This document shows positions 8,851 through 16,653 of a stretch of DNA of 64,000 nt, piece after piece. Source of the DNA: DAOOVD01 sp035369845 (lineage in GTDB: Bacteria; Bacillota; Desulfotomaculia; Desulfotomaculales; Pelotomaculaceae); contig DAOOVD010000002.1 in assembly GCA_035369845.1 (NCBI GenBank), positions 1 to 64,000 on the forward strand, given 5' to 3'. Each line of letters begins with the position of its first letter. Positions within the stretch are counted from its first letter, which is position 1. The translations under genes and the position numbers were made by a program. A model generated the notes under the pieces. It ran no database searches, had not been told where the DNA came from, and worked only from the letters and a program-made list of their open reading frames with translations.

Positions 8851-9108
8851 CTAGGAATTATTTTGCAGTCTGGACTCAAGCTCAACTATTTGCCGGTTTT
8901 TTATCATAAGTCTTTGAGCATAGCGGTGGTTATTCATGTGCAGCTTCCGGTTTTCTCTTTCCAGCCGCTTCAAAAAGTTGGCTCTGTCTCTTTCAATTAT
9001 TTCCACCAGATTCATCAAGACCCTTCTGCTCAGCCTGAGCTGTTCAACTTTCTCCTCAAGCTCCCGCACCCTGCACCTTAGAAAAGAGACTTCAAAACTT
9101 TCATCCAT
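8851..9108 (-). CDS. Small coiled-coil protein of unknown function
   Basis: The protein is 85 residues, highly charged and almost wholly helical. Leucines and other hydrophobics recur in heptads through VRELEEKVEQLRLSRRVL and on to the end, where QIVELESRLQN closes the helix. There is no membrane segment and no recognised domain. ATG 9108 is preceded by GAGGTGA at ideal spacing, which supports real translation; the frame is open further up to 9183 without a better site. It lies downstream of the aminotransferase gene and could share its transcript. A scaffold or dimerising role is possible from the coiled coil, but no function can be named. Confidence 0.7.
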   Translation of the reverse strand: MDESFEVSFLRCRVRELEEKVEQLRLSRRVLMNLVEIIERDRANFLKRLERENRKLHMNNHRYAQRLMIKNRQIVELESRLQNNS

Positions 9109-9195
9109 ACTGATCACCTCACCGGGCATTTCAATGATAGTATATGCCCGGCGTGTTTTAAATAGACATTTCGGCAGATGCAAGACAGGAAGGCC

Positions 9196-10362
9196 TTATT
9201 CAAATTTGAAAGCCCTGCCTATGCGCTCAACGGCTTCGGCAAGTGTGGACTCGTCCTTGACAAGGGCAATCCTGACATAACCTTCGCCCCTGCTGCCGAA
9301 AGCTATTCCCGGGGTGACGAGAACACCTGAATTTTCCAGCATTTCGGCGGCAAATACAGTTGACGAAGTATATCCGGACGGCAAAGGAGCCCATAAGAAC
9401 ATTGAAGCATTCGGCTTTGGAATATGCCAGCCGTAAGATGCCAGCCCGTCAACGAGGACGTCCCTGCGTCTTTGATAAGTTTTTGCCGTTTCCGCAACGC
9501 AGTCCTGGGGCCCTGTCAGCGCCGCTATTCCTGCTTCCTGTACGGCGTAAAAGACACCGTAGTCAATATTTGATTTTATCAGTGCCAGTGCCGATAAAAC
9601 TTCCCTGTTGCCGACCACAAAACCGATTCTGCAGCCGGCCATATTGTAAGTCTTGGAAAGAGAATAAAACTCTACTCCGACTTCTTTTGCACCGGGAGTT
9701 TCGAGCAGGCTCGACGGTTTGAAACCGTCATACGCAAGTTCAGCGTAAGCAACATCGTGGCACAGGAGGATTTCATACTTGCGTGCGAAATCTACCGCCT
9801 TCTTGAAAAAATCTGCATTTGCAGAAACTGCAACAGGATTGTTCGGGTAATTCAGCCAGATCAGCTTTGCCTTTCTTGCAATTCCTTCGGGTATTGCTGA
9901 AAAATCGGGCAGAAAATTGTTCTTTTTCAGCAGCGGTACCGGATAAATTTTTCCTTGAGCCATAAAAATGCTGAAGCTGTATATAGGATACCCCGGGTCG
10001 GGAACAATCGCCAAATCGCCGGGATCTATAAAGGCCATGGACAAATGAGCCAGGCCGTCCTGTGAACCCATCAGGACGAGCACTTCGCTGGCAGGTTCCA
10101 GATCAACGTTAAAACGTTTTTTGTACCAGTACGCTACGGCTTCATGAAGTTTTGCCGTACCTCCCAGGGAATAGGAATAATTTTCAGGTTTTTCCACGGA
10201 ATTTCGCAAAGCCTCGATAATGTGCGGCGCTGGTGGAAGATCGGGGCTGCCCACACCCAGGTCGATAACCTTTGTTCCACTCGATTCAACTCTCTTTTTA
10301 CTTTCATTCATTTCGTTGAAAATGCCTTTATTCAGACTTTCAAGCCGCTTTGCCGTTTTCAT
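9196..10362 (-). CDS. dapL: LL-diaminopimelate aminotransferase-like PLP enzyme
   Basis: This class I/II aminotransferase has 388 residues. Motifs include IDLGVGSPDLPP near residue 35, the glycine-rich YSYSLGGTAKLHEAV, WLNYPNNP and the PLP lysine in YSLSKTYNMAGCRIGF. The closest family known to me is LL-diaminopimelate aminotransferase (DapL), which turns tetrahydrodipicolinate into LL-diaminopimelate in one step. The window carries dapA and dapB but none of the succinylase or acetylase genes, which fits a DapL route. An alanine or aromatic aminotransferase of the same subgroup cannot be ruled out from sequence alone. The gene stands 31 bases after the PHP gene. Confidence 0.75.
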   Translation of the reverse strand: MKTAKRLESLNKGIFNEMNESKKRVESSGTKVIDLGVGSPDLPPAPHIIEALRNSVEKPENYSYSLGGTAKLHEAVAYWYKKRFNVDLEPASEVLVLMGSQDGLAHLSMAFIDPGDLAIVPDPGYPIYSFSIFMAQGKIYPVPLLKKNNFLPDFSAIPEGIARKAKLIWLNYPNNPVAVSANADFFKKAVDFARKYEILLCHDVAYAELAYDGFKPSSLLETPGAKEVGVEFYSLSKTYNMAGCRIGFVVGNREVLSALALIKSNIDYGVFYAVQEAGIAALTGPQDCVAETAKTYQRRRDVLVDGLASYGWHIPKPNASMFLWAPLPSGYTSSTVFAAEMLENSGVLVTPGIAFGSRGEGYVRIALVKDESTLAEAVERIGRAFKFE

Positions 10363-10393
10363 CTTTTCCTCCCGTTAAAATAAAAAGACAGCT

Positions 10394-11206
10394 TCATACC
10401 ATGCTTTTTAGTTTTTCCACCACATCATAGCCCACAGTTTCCATGCCAAGCCTGCAACCAGCTTTATGAGCGGGTCCGTGGTAATCGGATCCTCCTGTTA
10501 TTACAAGCCCGTACTCTTTTCCAATCCTTCTGAAATAAGCCACCTGCTCATTCGAGTGTGCGGGATGATAAGCTTCCAATCCGGCAAGACCGGCCCCGAT
10601 AAGCTCAGCGATTATTTCATCAGAATCATTCAATCCCGGATGGGCAAGCACCGGCACGCCGTCAGCCCTGCGTATCAAACGGACAGCCTCGGCAGGTTCA
10701 ATTTTATAACGCGGTACGTAAGCCGGGCGTCCCGCTCCGATATAATATTCAAACGCTTCCGCAGTGCTCCTGACAATGCCGGCCCGTACCATGGCCGCCG
10801 CCAGATGAGGCCTTCCCACCGTGCCGGGACCGGCAATATTGATCACCGTTTCCAGATCAATTGCATATCCGTACCTCCGGAGTTTTTCAATCATCATTTC
10901 CATTCTTTTTATTCTGGTGATGCGGAACAGTTCGAGCTTTTCATTCAATTCATGACTGCCGGCCGAGATAAAGTATCCCAGCAGGTGTATTTCCCTTCCG
11001 CTGAATTCCGATCCCAACTCAACGCCTGGAATGATCTCTATCCCAGCCTTTTGCCCCGAAGCAAACGCCTGCGCGAGACCTTCCACAGTATCGTGATCAG
11101 TTATTGCAACCGCTTCGAGACCGATTTCTACCGCTTTTGTCACCACTTCCTGCGGATTGTCGGCACCGTCTGAAGCGGTCGTGTGGATATGTAAATCTAC
11201 AGGCAT
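10394..11206 (-). CDS. PHP-domain phosphoesterase
   Basis: This 270-residue member of the polymerase and histidinol phosphatase family has metal ligands in DLHIHTTASDG at the N-terminus, AITDHDTVEG, GVELGSEF, LAHPGL and GGSDYHGP. This arrangement matches the YciV/RNase AM group, whose members act as 3',5'-nucleoside bisphosphate phosphatases or 5'-exonucleases on small RNAs. Activity here is inferred. GAGGAGC precedes the ATG. It lies between the dipeptidase and the aminotransferase with 31-base gaps on both sides, suggesting one transcript. Confidence 0.85.
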   Translation of the reverse strand: MPVDLHIHTTASDGADNPQEVVTKAVEIGLEAVAITDHDTVEGLAQAFASGQKAGIEIIPGVELGSEFSGREIHLLGYFISAGSHELNEKLELFRITRIKRMEMMIEKLRRYGYAIDLETVINIAGPGTVGRPHLAAAMVRAGIVRSTAEAFEYYIGAGRPAYVPRYKIEPAEAVRLIRRADGVPVLAHPGLNDSDEIIAELIGAGLAGLEAYHPAHSNEQVAYFRRIGKEYGLVITGGSDYHGPAHKAGCRLGMETVGYDVVEKLKSMV

Positions 11207-11237
11207 AAATATGCTCCTCTGATGTTTTTCGACGGGA

Positions 11238-12215
11238 TCATCCCAATACCTGCCCGATTAGTCTTAAAATATTTCCACAGGCAATCTTTTTTATTTCCTC
11301 TTCACTGTAACCTCTTTCCTCCAATCCGGCCAAAACCGCTCCCACACGCGAACAGTCCTCCAATCCCTCCGGCAGAGTTTCCGTCCCGTCAAAGTCTGAT
11401 CCCAGCCCCACACAGTCAATTCCCCCTACATTGACCGCGTGTTCGATATGATCAAGCACTTCCCTCACCGATGCAGACCGTCCGCCCAAAAAATCCGGCA
11501 CATAGGTTATTCCTATCACACCGCCCCTTTCTGCAACAGCTCTAATCTGATCATCGTTAAGATTTCTGGGATGCCTGAAAACTGCCTTGCAATTCGAATG
11601 TGAGGCAATTACGGGATGGCCCGAAAGCTCTATTACGTCCCAAAAACCTTTTTCAGCAAGGTGTGAAACGTCTATGATCATTTTTATCCGGTTCATTTCC
11701 CTCACCACCGACTTGCCGAACGGGGTCAGGCCTTCCCCGTTCCTCACGCCGACACCGTCACCCAACTCATTGCGTCCGTTCCATGTCAGCGCCAGGCACC
11801 GCACTCCCAGGCGGTGCAGGCATCGTAAGATCCCGATGCTTCCTCCCAGCGCCTCACCGCCTTCCACTGCAAGCAGGGCCGCAATTTTTTTTGAAAATAC
11901 GGCTTTTTTTATGTCAGTTATGTTTTTTGCGGCAATTATATTTTTTTTATTCTCCTCAATTTCCCGGTAAAACAAATCGATTAATTCGAGCACTCTTTTA
12001 ACCGCGGTTCTTTTGTACTCCGGGGCGATAAATGCTGCAAAAAATTGCAGTTTTATTCCGCCGGCTTGCATGCGCGGCAGATCAAGATGCCCTGTTCCTT
12101 TGTCTTCGCACAACCTTCTGTTTTGTTTCAGCATCGCTGTAATTGTATCGCAATGTGCATCTGCCAGTGCGTCTTTGAGATTCATATCTTCCATTCTGAA
12201 TTTTCGAAATCCCAA
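11238..12215 (-). CDS. Membrane dipeptidase (renal dipeptidase family, peptidase M19)
   Basis: This 325-residue zinc dipeptidase has metal and active-site motifs DAHCDTI near residue 20, EGGEALGG, IDVSHLAEKGF, VIASHSNCKAV and GLGSDFDG. The family hydrolyses a range of dipeptides, including D-amino-acid-containing ones. In bacteria it is usually cytosolic, and no signal peptide is seen here. Translation likely starts at TTG 12215, with AAGGAG about nine bases upstream; ATG codons follow at residues 8 and 11. It is the first gene of the set reaching down to 8851, after the spoVS terminator. Confidence 0.9.
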   Translation of the reverse strand: MGFRKFRMEDMNLKDALADAHCDTITAMLKQNRRLCEDKGTGHLDLPRMQAGGIKLQFFAAFIAPEYKRTAVKRVLELIDLFYREIEENKKNIIAAKNITDIKKAVFSKKIAALLAVEGGEALGGSIGILRCLHRLGVRCLALTWNGRNELGDGVGVRNGEGLTPFGKSVVREMNRIKMIIDVSHLAEKGFWDVIELSGHPVIASHSNCKAVFRHPRNLNDDQIRAVAERGGVIGITYVPDFLGGRSASVREVLDHIEHAVNVGGIDCVGLGSDFDGTETLPEGLEDCSRVGAVLAGLEERGYSEEEIKKIACGNILRLIGQVLG

Positions 12216-12237
12216 CTTGCCACACTCCTTAACAAGA

Positions 12238-12269
12238 ATAAAACCTGTTTATGCTTAAAATAAACAGGT
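12238..12269 (-). terminator. Terminator of spoVS
   Basis: On the minus strand a nine-base stem, ACCTGTTTA/TAAACAGGT, encloses a nine-base loop and is followed by TTTATTCTTG. It lies about 30 bases after the spoVS stop and before the dipeptidase ribosome site, so spoVS looks monocistronic. Confidence 0.8.
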
Positions 12270-12300
12270 CCTCGTCTAATATCCTTTGCCGTCAGTATTT

Positions 12301-12561
12301 TTACCTCGGTTCAACGATAAGCTTTATTGCAGTCCTTTCTTCGCCGTCGATAACAATGTCGGTAAAAGCTGGAATGCAAATCAGGTCTACTCCGCTGGGT
12401 GCTACAAATCCCCTTGCTATGGCCACGGCCTTTATTGCTTGGTTGAGTGCGCCTGCCCCAATCGCCTGCAGTTCGGCGCACCCGCGCTCACGGAGCACAC
12501 CTGCCAGGGCACCGGCTACAGAATTTGGATTGGACTTTGCTGAAACCTTTAAAACGTCCAT
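12301..12561 (-). CDS. spoVS: Stage V sporulation protein S
   Basis: The 86-residue protein starts MDVLKVSAKSNPNSVAGALA and ends KLIVEP, which matches SpoVS over its whole length. SpoVS is a small DNA-binding-like protein with an Alba-type fold. It affects septation and coat development in spore formers, though its exact role is not settled. AAGGAGG lies seven bases before the ATG. A sigma-H-like promoter lies just upstream, in line with the sigma-H control known for Bacillus subtilis spoVS. The ymdB-spoVS order is conserved in that species. Confidence 0.96.
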   Translation of the reverse strand: MDVLKVSAKSNPNSVAGALAGVLRERGCAELQAIGAGALNQAIKAVAIARGFVAPSGVDLICIPAFTDIVIDGEERTAIKLIVEPR

Positions 12562-12617
12562 TTAAGCAACCTCCTTTGTTACTGTGTAGAGATTTGTTGT
12601 CCCTGTAAAGAAAATAT

Positions 12618-12644
12618 ATTCTCTAAAGGTTGGAAAATTCCTTT
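12618..12644 (-). promoter_or_regulatory. Sigma-H-type promoter of spoVS
   Basis: On the minus strand AAAGGAATT, eleven bases, then AGAGAAT fit the B. subtilis sigma-H consensus (RnAGGAwWW, N11-12, RnnGAAT) at every position. Transcription would start near 12610, about 50 bases before the spoVS ATG. The same bases lie in a ten-base inverted repeat (12620-12629 and 12640-12649, TCTCTAAAGG/CCTTTAGAGA), which could be an operator or a terminator hairpin for ymdB. Confidence 0.65.
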
Positions 12645-12691
12645 AGAGATTTCGAAAAATTTTAACATAATTATTTTAATTTTCTAAAATA

Positions 12692-13471
12692 TTACTCATA
12701 ATTTTGTATTCTTTTTATTGACAGGGCTTCTCCGCTGTTTTCGTCGATATCGATAACAACGGCGTTGAACTGGAAAGGACCTGTAGCAACTTCAAAACTC
12801 TGTGGCATTTGAGTTGTGAATCTCTCAATTATTATTTCCTTTTTAACCCCGATCACCGAATTGCACGGGCCCGTCATGCCCAAATCAGTGATGTAAGCCG
12901 TCCCACCCGGCAGTATCCGTTCATCTGCGGTTTGTACATGAGTATGCGTTCCGACAACGGCGGAGACGCGACCGGCCAGGTACCAGCCCATAGCAACCTT
13001 CTCCGAGGTGGCCTCGGCATGAAAATCCACCACCACAACTGCAGCATCGTTTTTCAATCTCTCAATCATCTCATCGGCGGCACGGAAAGGGCAATCCAGC
13101 GGTTGAAGAAAAACCCGCCCGGCCAGGTTAACAACTGCCGTCTTAACCTTCCTGCGGGTTTCGAAGATTCTTGCTCCCGCACCGGGAGTACCCGGCGGGT
13201 AATTGGCAGGCCTGATTATTCTTTTTTCCCTGCCTATATAATCGAAGGCTTCTTTTTTGTTCCAGACGTGATTACCCATGGTAAGCACATCAACACCGGA
13301 CGAAAAAAGTTCTTCGGCTACTTCTTTGGTTATACCTTTCCCGCCGGCTGCGTTTTCACCATTTGCAATCACCAGATCGAGATCGAATTCCCGTATCAGT
13401 TCGGCCAGGTTTATTTTAACGGCCCGCCGCCCCGATCGACCGACAACATCACCTATTAATAAAAGGCGCAA
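12692..13471 (-). CDS. ymdB: YmdB-type metallophosphoesterase (2',3'-cyclic nucleotide phosphodiesterase)
   Basis: This 259-residue dimetal phosphoesterase has ligands in LLIGDVVGRSGRR at the N-terminus, IANGENAAGGKGIT, LTMGNHVWNKKE, DFHAEATSEK and VGTHTHVQTAD. The family (TIGR00282) hydrolyses 2',3'- and 3',5'-cyclic nucleotides. In B. subtilis YmdB affects the choice between motility and biofilm. The start is TTG 13471 with GGGAGG eight bases upstream. It lies between the 172-residue gene and spoVS, as part of the conserved rny-ymdB-spoVS order. Confidence 0.93.
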   Translation of the reverse strand: MRLLLIGDVVGRSGRRAVKINLAELIREFDLDLVIANGENAAGGKGITKEVAEELFSSGVDVLTMGNHVWNKKEAFDYIGREKRIIRPANYPPGTPGAGARIFETRRKVKTAVVNLAGRVFLQPLDCPFRAADEMIERLKNDAAVVVVDFHAEATSEKVAMGWYLAGRVSAVVGTHTHVQTADERILPGGTAYITDLGMTGPCNSVIGVKKEIIIERFTTQMPQSFEVATGPFQFNAVVIDIDENSGEALSIKRIQNYE

Positions 13472-13486
13472 TCAAGCAACCTCCCG

Positions 13487-14005
13487 CTATTTGTTAAATA
13501 CCAGAACCCTTCCTTCCTCGCGAAAAGCAAAAAGGTACTTGTCTTGCGTGGAACTTTTTATACTTTCAAGCATGTGCTCAATAATTTCCTCCTGAGCTAT
13601 CAAGTCCTCTTCAAAGAGATGCTCGCTTTCTTCCGTAACAAGGTTTGTGTCCAGGTTCTGGCGGAACAGCTCGACTATCAGGGTTATTTCTTCTTGTGCA
13701 AGTGTGTCTACATCACGCTCAACTTCTATCAGCGTAATGTTGTCAAAAACCTGATGCTCTATCGATATAAAACTTGTATTTCTTTTTTCTAGAAGGTTAT
13801 ATACCTCAATGCTGTTCATAAGCTCTTCGCGTATACAGTTAAACTCACTTTCTTTAATTACCTGTGAATAAATAAAAGTGAATTTAAGCAGTTGTTTTTC
13901 CGGATCGAAATTTATTGTCGCCACTTCCGGGTATCTTACCAGAATTGAAATTAGAAGTCCGACACTATCTGTGATTTCGTTCCTTTTATTTTTGCAGCGA
14001 GACAC
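13487..14005 (-). CDS. Uncharacterised acidic protein between rny and ymdB
   Basis: This soluble 172-residue protein is rich in glutamate and isoleucine. I see no membrane segment, metal motif or nucleotide-binding motif. The N-terminal half (TDSVGLLISILVRYPEV, INFDPEKQLLKFTFIY) reads like alternating strand and helix. The C-terminal part (LAQEEITLIVELFRQNL, LIAQEEIIEHMLESI) is helical and amphipathic. The start is GTG 14005, with GAAGGTGAAG upstream. It sits 15 bases before ymdB and after a long structured leader (14055-14292). It is an insertion in the conserved rny-ymdB order. I do not recognise the family and give no function. Confidence 0.75.
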   Translation of the reverse strand: MSRCKNKRNEITDSVGLLISILVRYPEVATINFDPEKQLLKFTFIYSQVIKESEFNCIREELMNSIEVYNLLEKRNTSFISIEHQVFDNITLIEVERDVDTLAQEEITLIVELFRQNLDTNLVTEESEHLFEEDLIAQEEIIEHMLESIKSSTQDKYLFAFREEGRVLVFNK

Positions 14006-14054
14006 CAGTTCTTCACCTTCCCAATTTACCGCTGAATAAATAGGGATTCTTTCT

Positions 14055-14292
14055 CCAGGACATTATTCCTTCTTTTTGTTTGCACCGCCTTTTAAAAATA
14101 TCTTCCATAAATAGCGCATGAAACCTATTTTAGCGTCCGCCTAACCAAAGCGTTTTTAACTTTCTTGGCGTAAGGTTCGTAAAGAATGTCCTGGCCGGCG
14201 CACCCAGGCGGGGCTCCAGTCCACTGGACCTCTTTGCCCGAAGACTTGCAGGGCCTGTTTTAACGCAGCAGCGCAGTCGCCTGGGCGGACAT
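14055..14292. ncRNA. Unassigned structured region between rny and the 172-residue gene
   Basis: This stretch has nested inverted repeats. CCAGGACATT (14055-14064) and AATGTCCTGG (14185-14194) are exact reverse complements, and ATGTCC can also pair with GGACAT (14287-14292), so two folds exclude each other. CCCAGGCG (14203-14210) pairs with CGCCTGGG (14278-14285), and TCCAGT-CC-ACTGGA and GCCC...GGGC form inner hairpins. An intrinsic terminator follows on the plus strand. Read on plus, it would be a free small RNA; read on minus, a leader of the 172-residue gene. A 6S-like RNA is possible but not shown. Confidence 0.4.
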
Positions 14293-14323
14293 AAAAACGG
14301 CCTCTATAAAAGGCCGTTTTTTT
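14293..14323 (-). terminator. Bidirectional terminator after rny
   Basis: AAAACGGCC and GGCCGTTTT form a nine-base stem with a T run on the plus side and a matching run on the minus side. It lies 15 bases after the rny stop. It would stop rny transcription and would also end any plus-strand RNA from the structured region next to it. Confidence 0.85.
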
Positions 14324-14337
14324 ATATTTTTGGAGTA

Positions 14338-15876
14338 TTATTTTGCGTATTCGACCACACGCGTTTCCCTGATGATGACCACTTTTATCTGTCCCGGATA
14401 ATCCAGTTCGTTTTCAATTCTTTTGGCAATCTCTCTTACCAGACGGATTGCACCAAGATCATCTACTTTATCCGGCTTGACCATTATCCTGACCTCGCGC
14501 CCGGCCTGTATGGCGAAGGATTTCTCCACTCCTTCGAATGAGTTGGCAATTTCCTCCAGTTTTGTGAGCCTCTTAATATATGCTTCTAAAGTCTCCCGGC
14601 GAGCTCCGGGCCTAGCGGCCGATATGGCGTCAGCTGCCTGAACGAGAACTGCGATGGTGGATTTGGGTTCTTCATCCCCGTGATGAGAGGCTATTGCATT
14701 AATTATTTCAGGTGCTTCACGGTATTTTTTGGCCAAATCGACTCCTATGGCGACATGAGGCCCTTCCACCTCGTGGTCTACCGCTTTGCCAATATCGTGC
14801 AACAAACCGGACCTCTTGGCCATCTGCATGTCGGCGCCCAGTTCCGCCGCCATCAAACCAGCCAAATGAGCTACTTCGACGGAATGCTTCAAAACGTTTT
14901 GACCGTAGCTCGTTCTGAATTTAAGCCTTCCCAACAGCATGACCAGTTCCGGATGCAGTCCGTGCACTCCCGTTTCAAAGGCTGCCTGTTCACCAGCTTC
15001 TCTGATCTGGTTGCTCACTTCCTTCTGCGCCTTTTCCACCATCTCTTCAATCCGGGCGGGGTGGATCCTTCCGTCAACAATAAGCTTTTCAAGGGATATT
15101 CTGGCCACTTCCCTCCGGATCGGATCAAATCCCGACAGTATCACGGCCTCCGGAGTGTCGTCAATAATCAGGTCTATTCCTGTCAGAGTTTCAAAAGCCC
15201 GGATATTCCTGCCTTCCCTTCCAATAATTCGTCCTTTCATCTCATCGCTGGGAAGCGGAATGACGGCAACTGTTGCCTCAGCAACATGATCTGCAGCGCA
15301 TCTCTGGATAGCAAGGGAAATTATATCCCTTGCGCGTTTTTCTCCTTCCTCCCTGGCTCTGGTCTCCATCTCCTTTATCATTAGGGCCGCTTCATGCTGG
15401 ATTTCTTTTTCAATATCCGCGAGCAAAATCTTTTTTGCTTCCTCGGATGTGAGTCCGGATATTCTCTCGAGTTCGTTCAACTGTTTGTTGTAAAGTTCCT
15501 TCAGCTTCGCCTGTGTAGCTTCTACTTCCGTTTCCTTACGGCTTAACGTGTCCTCTTTTTTCTCAATCAAATCGACTTTGCGGTCCAGAGTTTCTTCCTT
15601 TTGTACCAGCCTGCGCTCCAGTCTCTGCAATTCCGACCTGCGGTCCCTGATCTCCCTTTCCATGTCGTTTCTAAGTTTCAGGCATTCTTCTTTCGCTTCA
15701 AGAATGGCTTCTCTTTTTCTAGCCTCGGCTTCTTTCACTGCCTCTTCGATTATTTTCTTCGATTCAGCCTCGGCGGATATTATTTTCGCCTCGGCGTGGT
15801 ATTTCCTCAACAAGTAGCCAATGGCAAACACTATCACCGAAATGCCGGCAATTATTGCAACTGTTGTAACATCCAC
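14338..15876 (-). CDS. rny: Ribonuclease Y
   Basis: This membrane-anchored endoribonuclease starts mRNA decay in Firmicutes. The 512-residue protein has an N-terminal transmembrane helix (TTVAIIAGISVIVFAIGYLL), a long charged coiled coil to about residue 200, a KH domain (GRIIGREGRNIRAFE) and an HD domain (LLHDIGKAVDHEVEGPH, with NAIASHHGDEEP). I start it at GTG 15876, since AGGAGGTGA lies directly upstream and the family begins with the membrane helix; the open frame reaches 15918 but overlaps the preceding terminator. Order recX-rny matches related genomes. Confidence 0.97.
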   Translation of the reverse strand: MDVTTVAIIAGISVIVFAIGYLLRKYHAEAKIISAEAESKKIIEEAVKEAEARKREAILEAKEECLKLRNDMEREIRDRRSELQRLERRLVQKEETLDRKVDLIEKKEDTLSRKETEVEATQAKLKELYNKQLNELERISGLTSEEAKKILLADIEKEIQHEAALMIKEMETRAREEGEKRARDIISLAIQRCAADHVAEATVAVIPLPSDEMKGRIIGREGRNIRAFETLTGIDLIIDDTPEAVILSGFDPIRREVARISLEKLIVDGRIHPARIEEMVEKAQKEVSNQIREAGEQAAFETGVHGLHPELVMLLGRLKFRTSYGQNVLKHSVEVAHLAGLMAAELGADMQMAKRSGLLHDIGKAVDHEVEGPHVAIGVDLAKKYREAPEIINAIASHHGDEEPKSTIAVLVQAADAISAARPGARRETLEAYIKRLTKLEEIANSFEGVEKSFAIQAGREVRIMVKPDKVDDLGAIRLVREIAKRIENELDYPGQIKVVIIRETRVVEYAK

Positions 15877-15905
15877 GCGGTTCACCTCCTGTGTTCTGTA
15901 TTTTA

Positions 15906-15934
15906 ACAAAAAAAACACCGAGCAAAACTCGGCA
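15906..15934 (-). terminator. Terminator between recX and rny
   Basis: On the minus strand CCGAG, loop TTTTG and CTCGG form a short G/C stem followed by a run of eight T residues. It ends the recA-recX transcript before the rny ribosome site. The stretch 15935-16146 before it is A/T-rich and shows nothing else. Confidence 0.8.
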
Positions 15935-16146
15935 GAAAATGATCAGATACTACTATTATTCAAATAACTGTAAGTGTATAGCATCTCCAGAAAAGATCTG
16001 CTATTTCAAGAATTGGCGGACAAATGCAGTCCCAACTCCCAACTTCCAATTATAGAATTTTATCTATAATAAAACCAAACAGAGTAGTATCTAATTCTAT
16101 TTTCTCCCAGCAATAATTGTACAGTTTTTTTTTACAACTGTCAAGC

Positions 16147-16653
16147 TCAGCTATCCTCGTCAAAAATTTGAGAGCATATCTTATCTATGATTTCAAAAGA
16201 AAAGCCCCTCTGCCTCAAAAATCCGGCAAGACTTTTTAAATTGAATCTTTTCCCCGAGCGTTTCATTTTTTTTTCGGCCAGTCTCATCGCCGCATTAAAT
16301 TCATCCGCAGGATCCATGCCGTCCAGAACTTTTTCTATTATTGCCGGATCGACGCCCTTGTCATGCAGCTCCGCTCTCAATCCGAAACACCCTCTCCTGT
16401 TCTTTCTCCTTTCTACCCAGTGTTTTGCAAAAACCAGATCGTCGACTAGTCCGTAATCTTCGAGTTTTTTCAGGACTTGTCCGGCAACTTGCGGGGAGAA
16501 GTTTTCCCTTTCCAGAAGCCTTTCCATCTCAAGTCGGGAATGCTGCCGGTATGACAGCACCCTGTATGTATATTCCATTGCACTTACCATTTCATCCCGT
16601 TTTTTCCGCATCAGTGCAACTTTTTGATGATTATTCCAGCGCCGCGCTTCCAT
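16147..16653 (-). CDS. recX: Regulatory protein RecX
   Basis: RecX binds RecA filaments and limits recombinase activity. The protein is about 168 residues, mostly helical, with three-helix repeats: RVLSYRQHSRLEMERLL, LEDYGLVDDLVFAKHWVERR, and LAGFLRQRGFSFEIIDKI at the C-terminus. These are typical of the family. The start is uncertain. ATG 16653 has a weak GGTG ahead of it and overlaps recA by 23 bases; TTG 16674 and ATG 16611 are alternatives. It is coupled to recA. Confidence 0.9.
   Translation of the reverse strand: MEARRWNNHQKVALMRKKRDEMVSAMEYTYRVLSYRQHSRLEMERLLERENFSPQVAGQVLKKLEDYGLVDDLVFAKHWVERRKNRRGCFGLRAELHDKGVDPAIIEKVLDGMDPADEFNAAMRLAEKKMKRSGKRFNLKSLAGFLRQRGFSFEIIDKICSQIFDEDS

Noticed and set aside
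10466..11173. 235-residue plus-strand open frame opposite the PHP gene
   Set aside because: It is antisense to a gene with all catalytic motifs intact.
14138..14270. 44-codon minus-strand frame ending in a lysine/arginine-rich tail
   Set aside because: It has no start codon and lies over the paired RNA structure; kept only as an alternative reading of that region.
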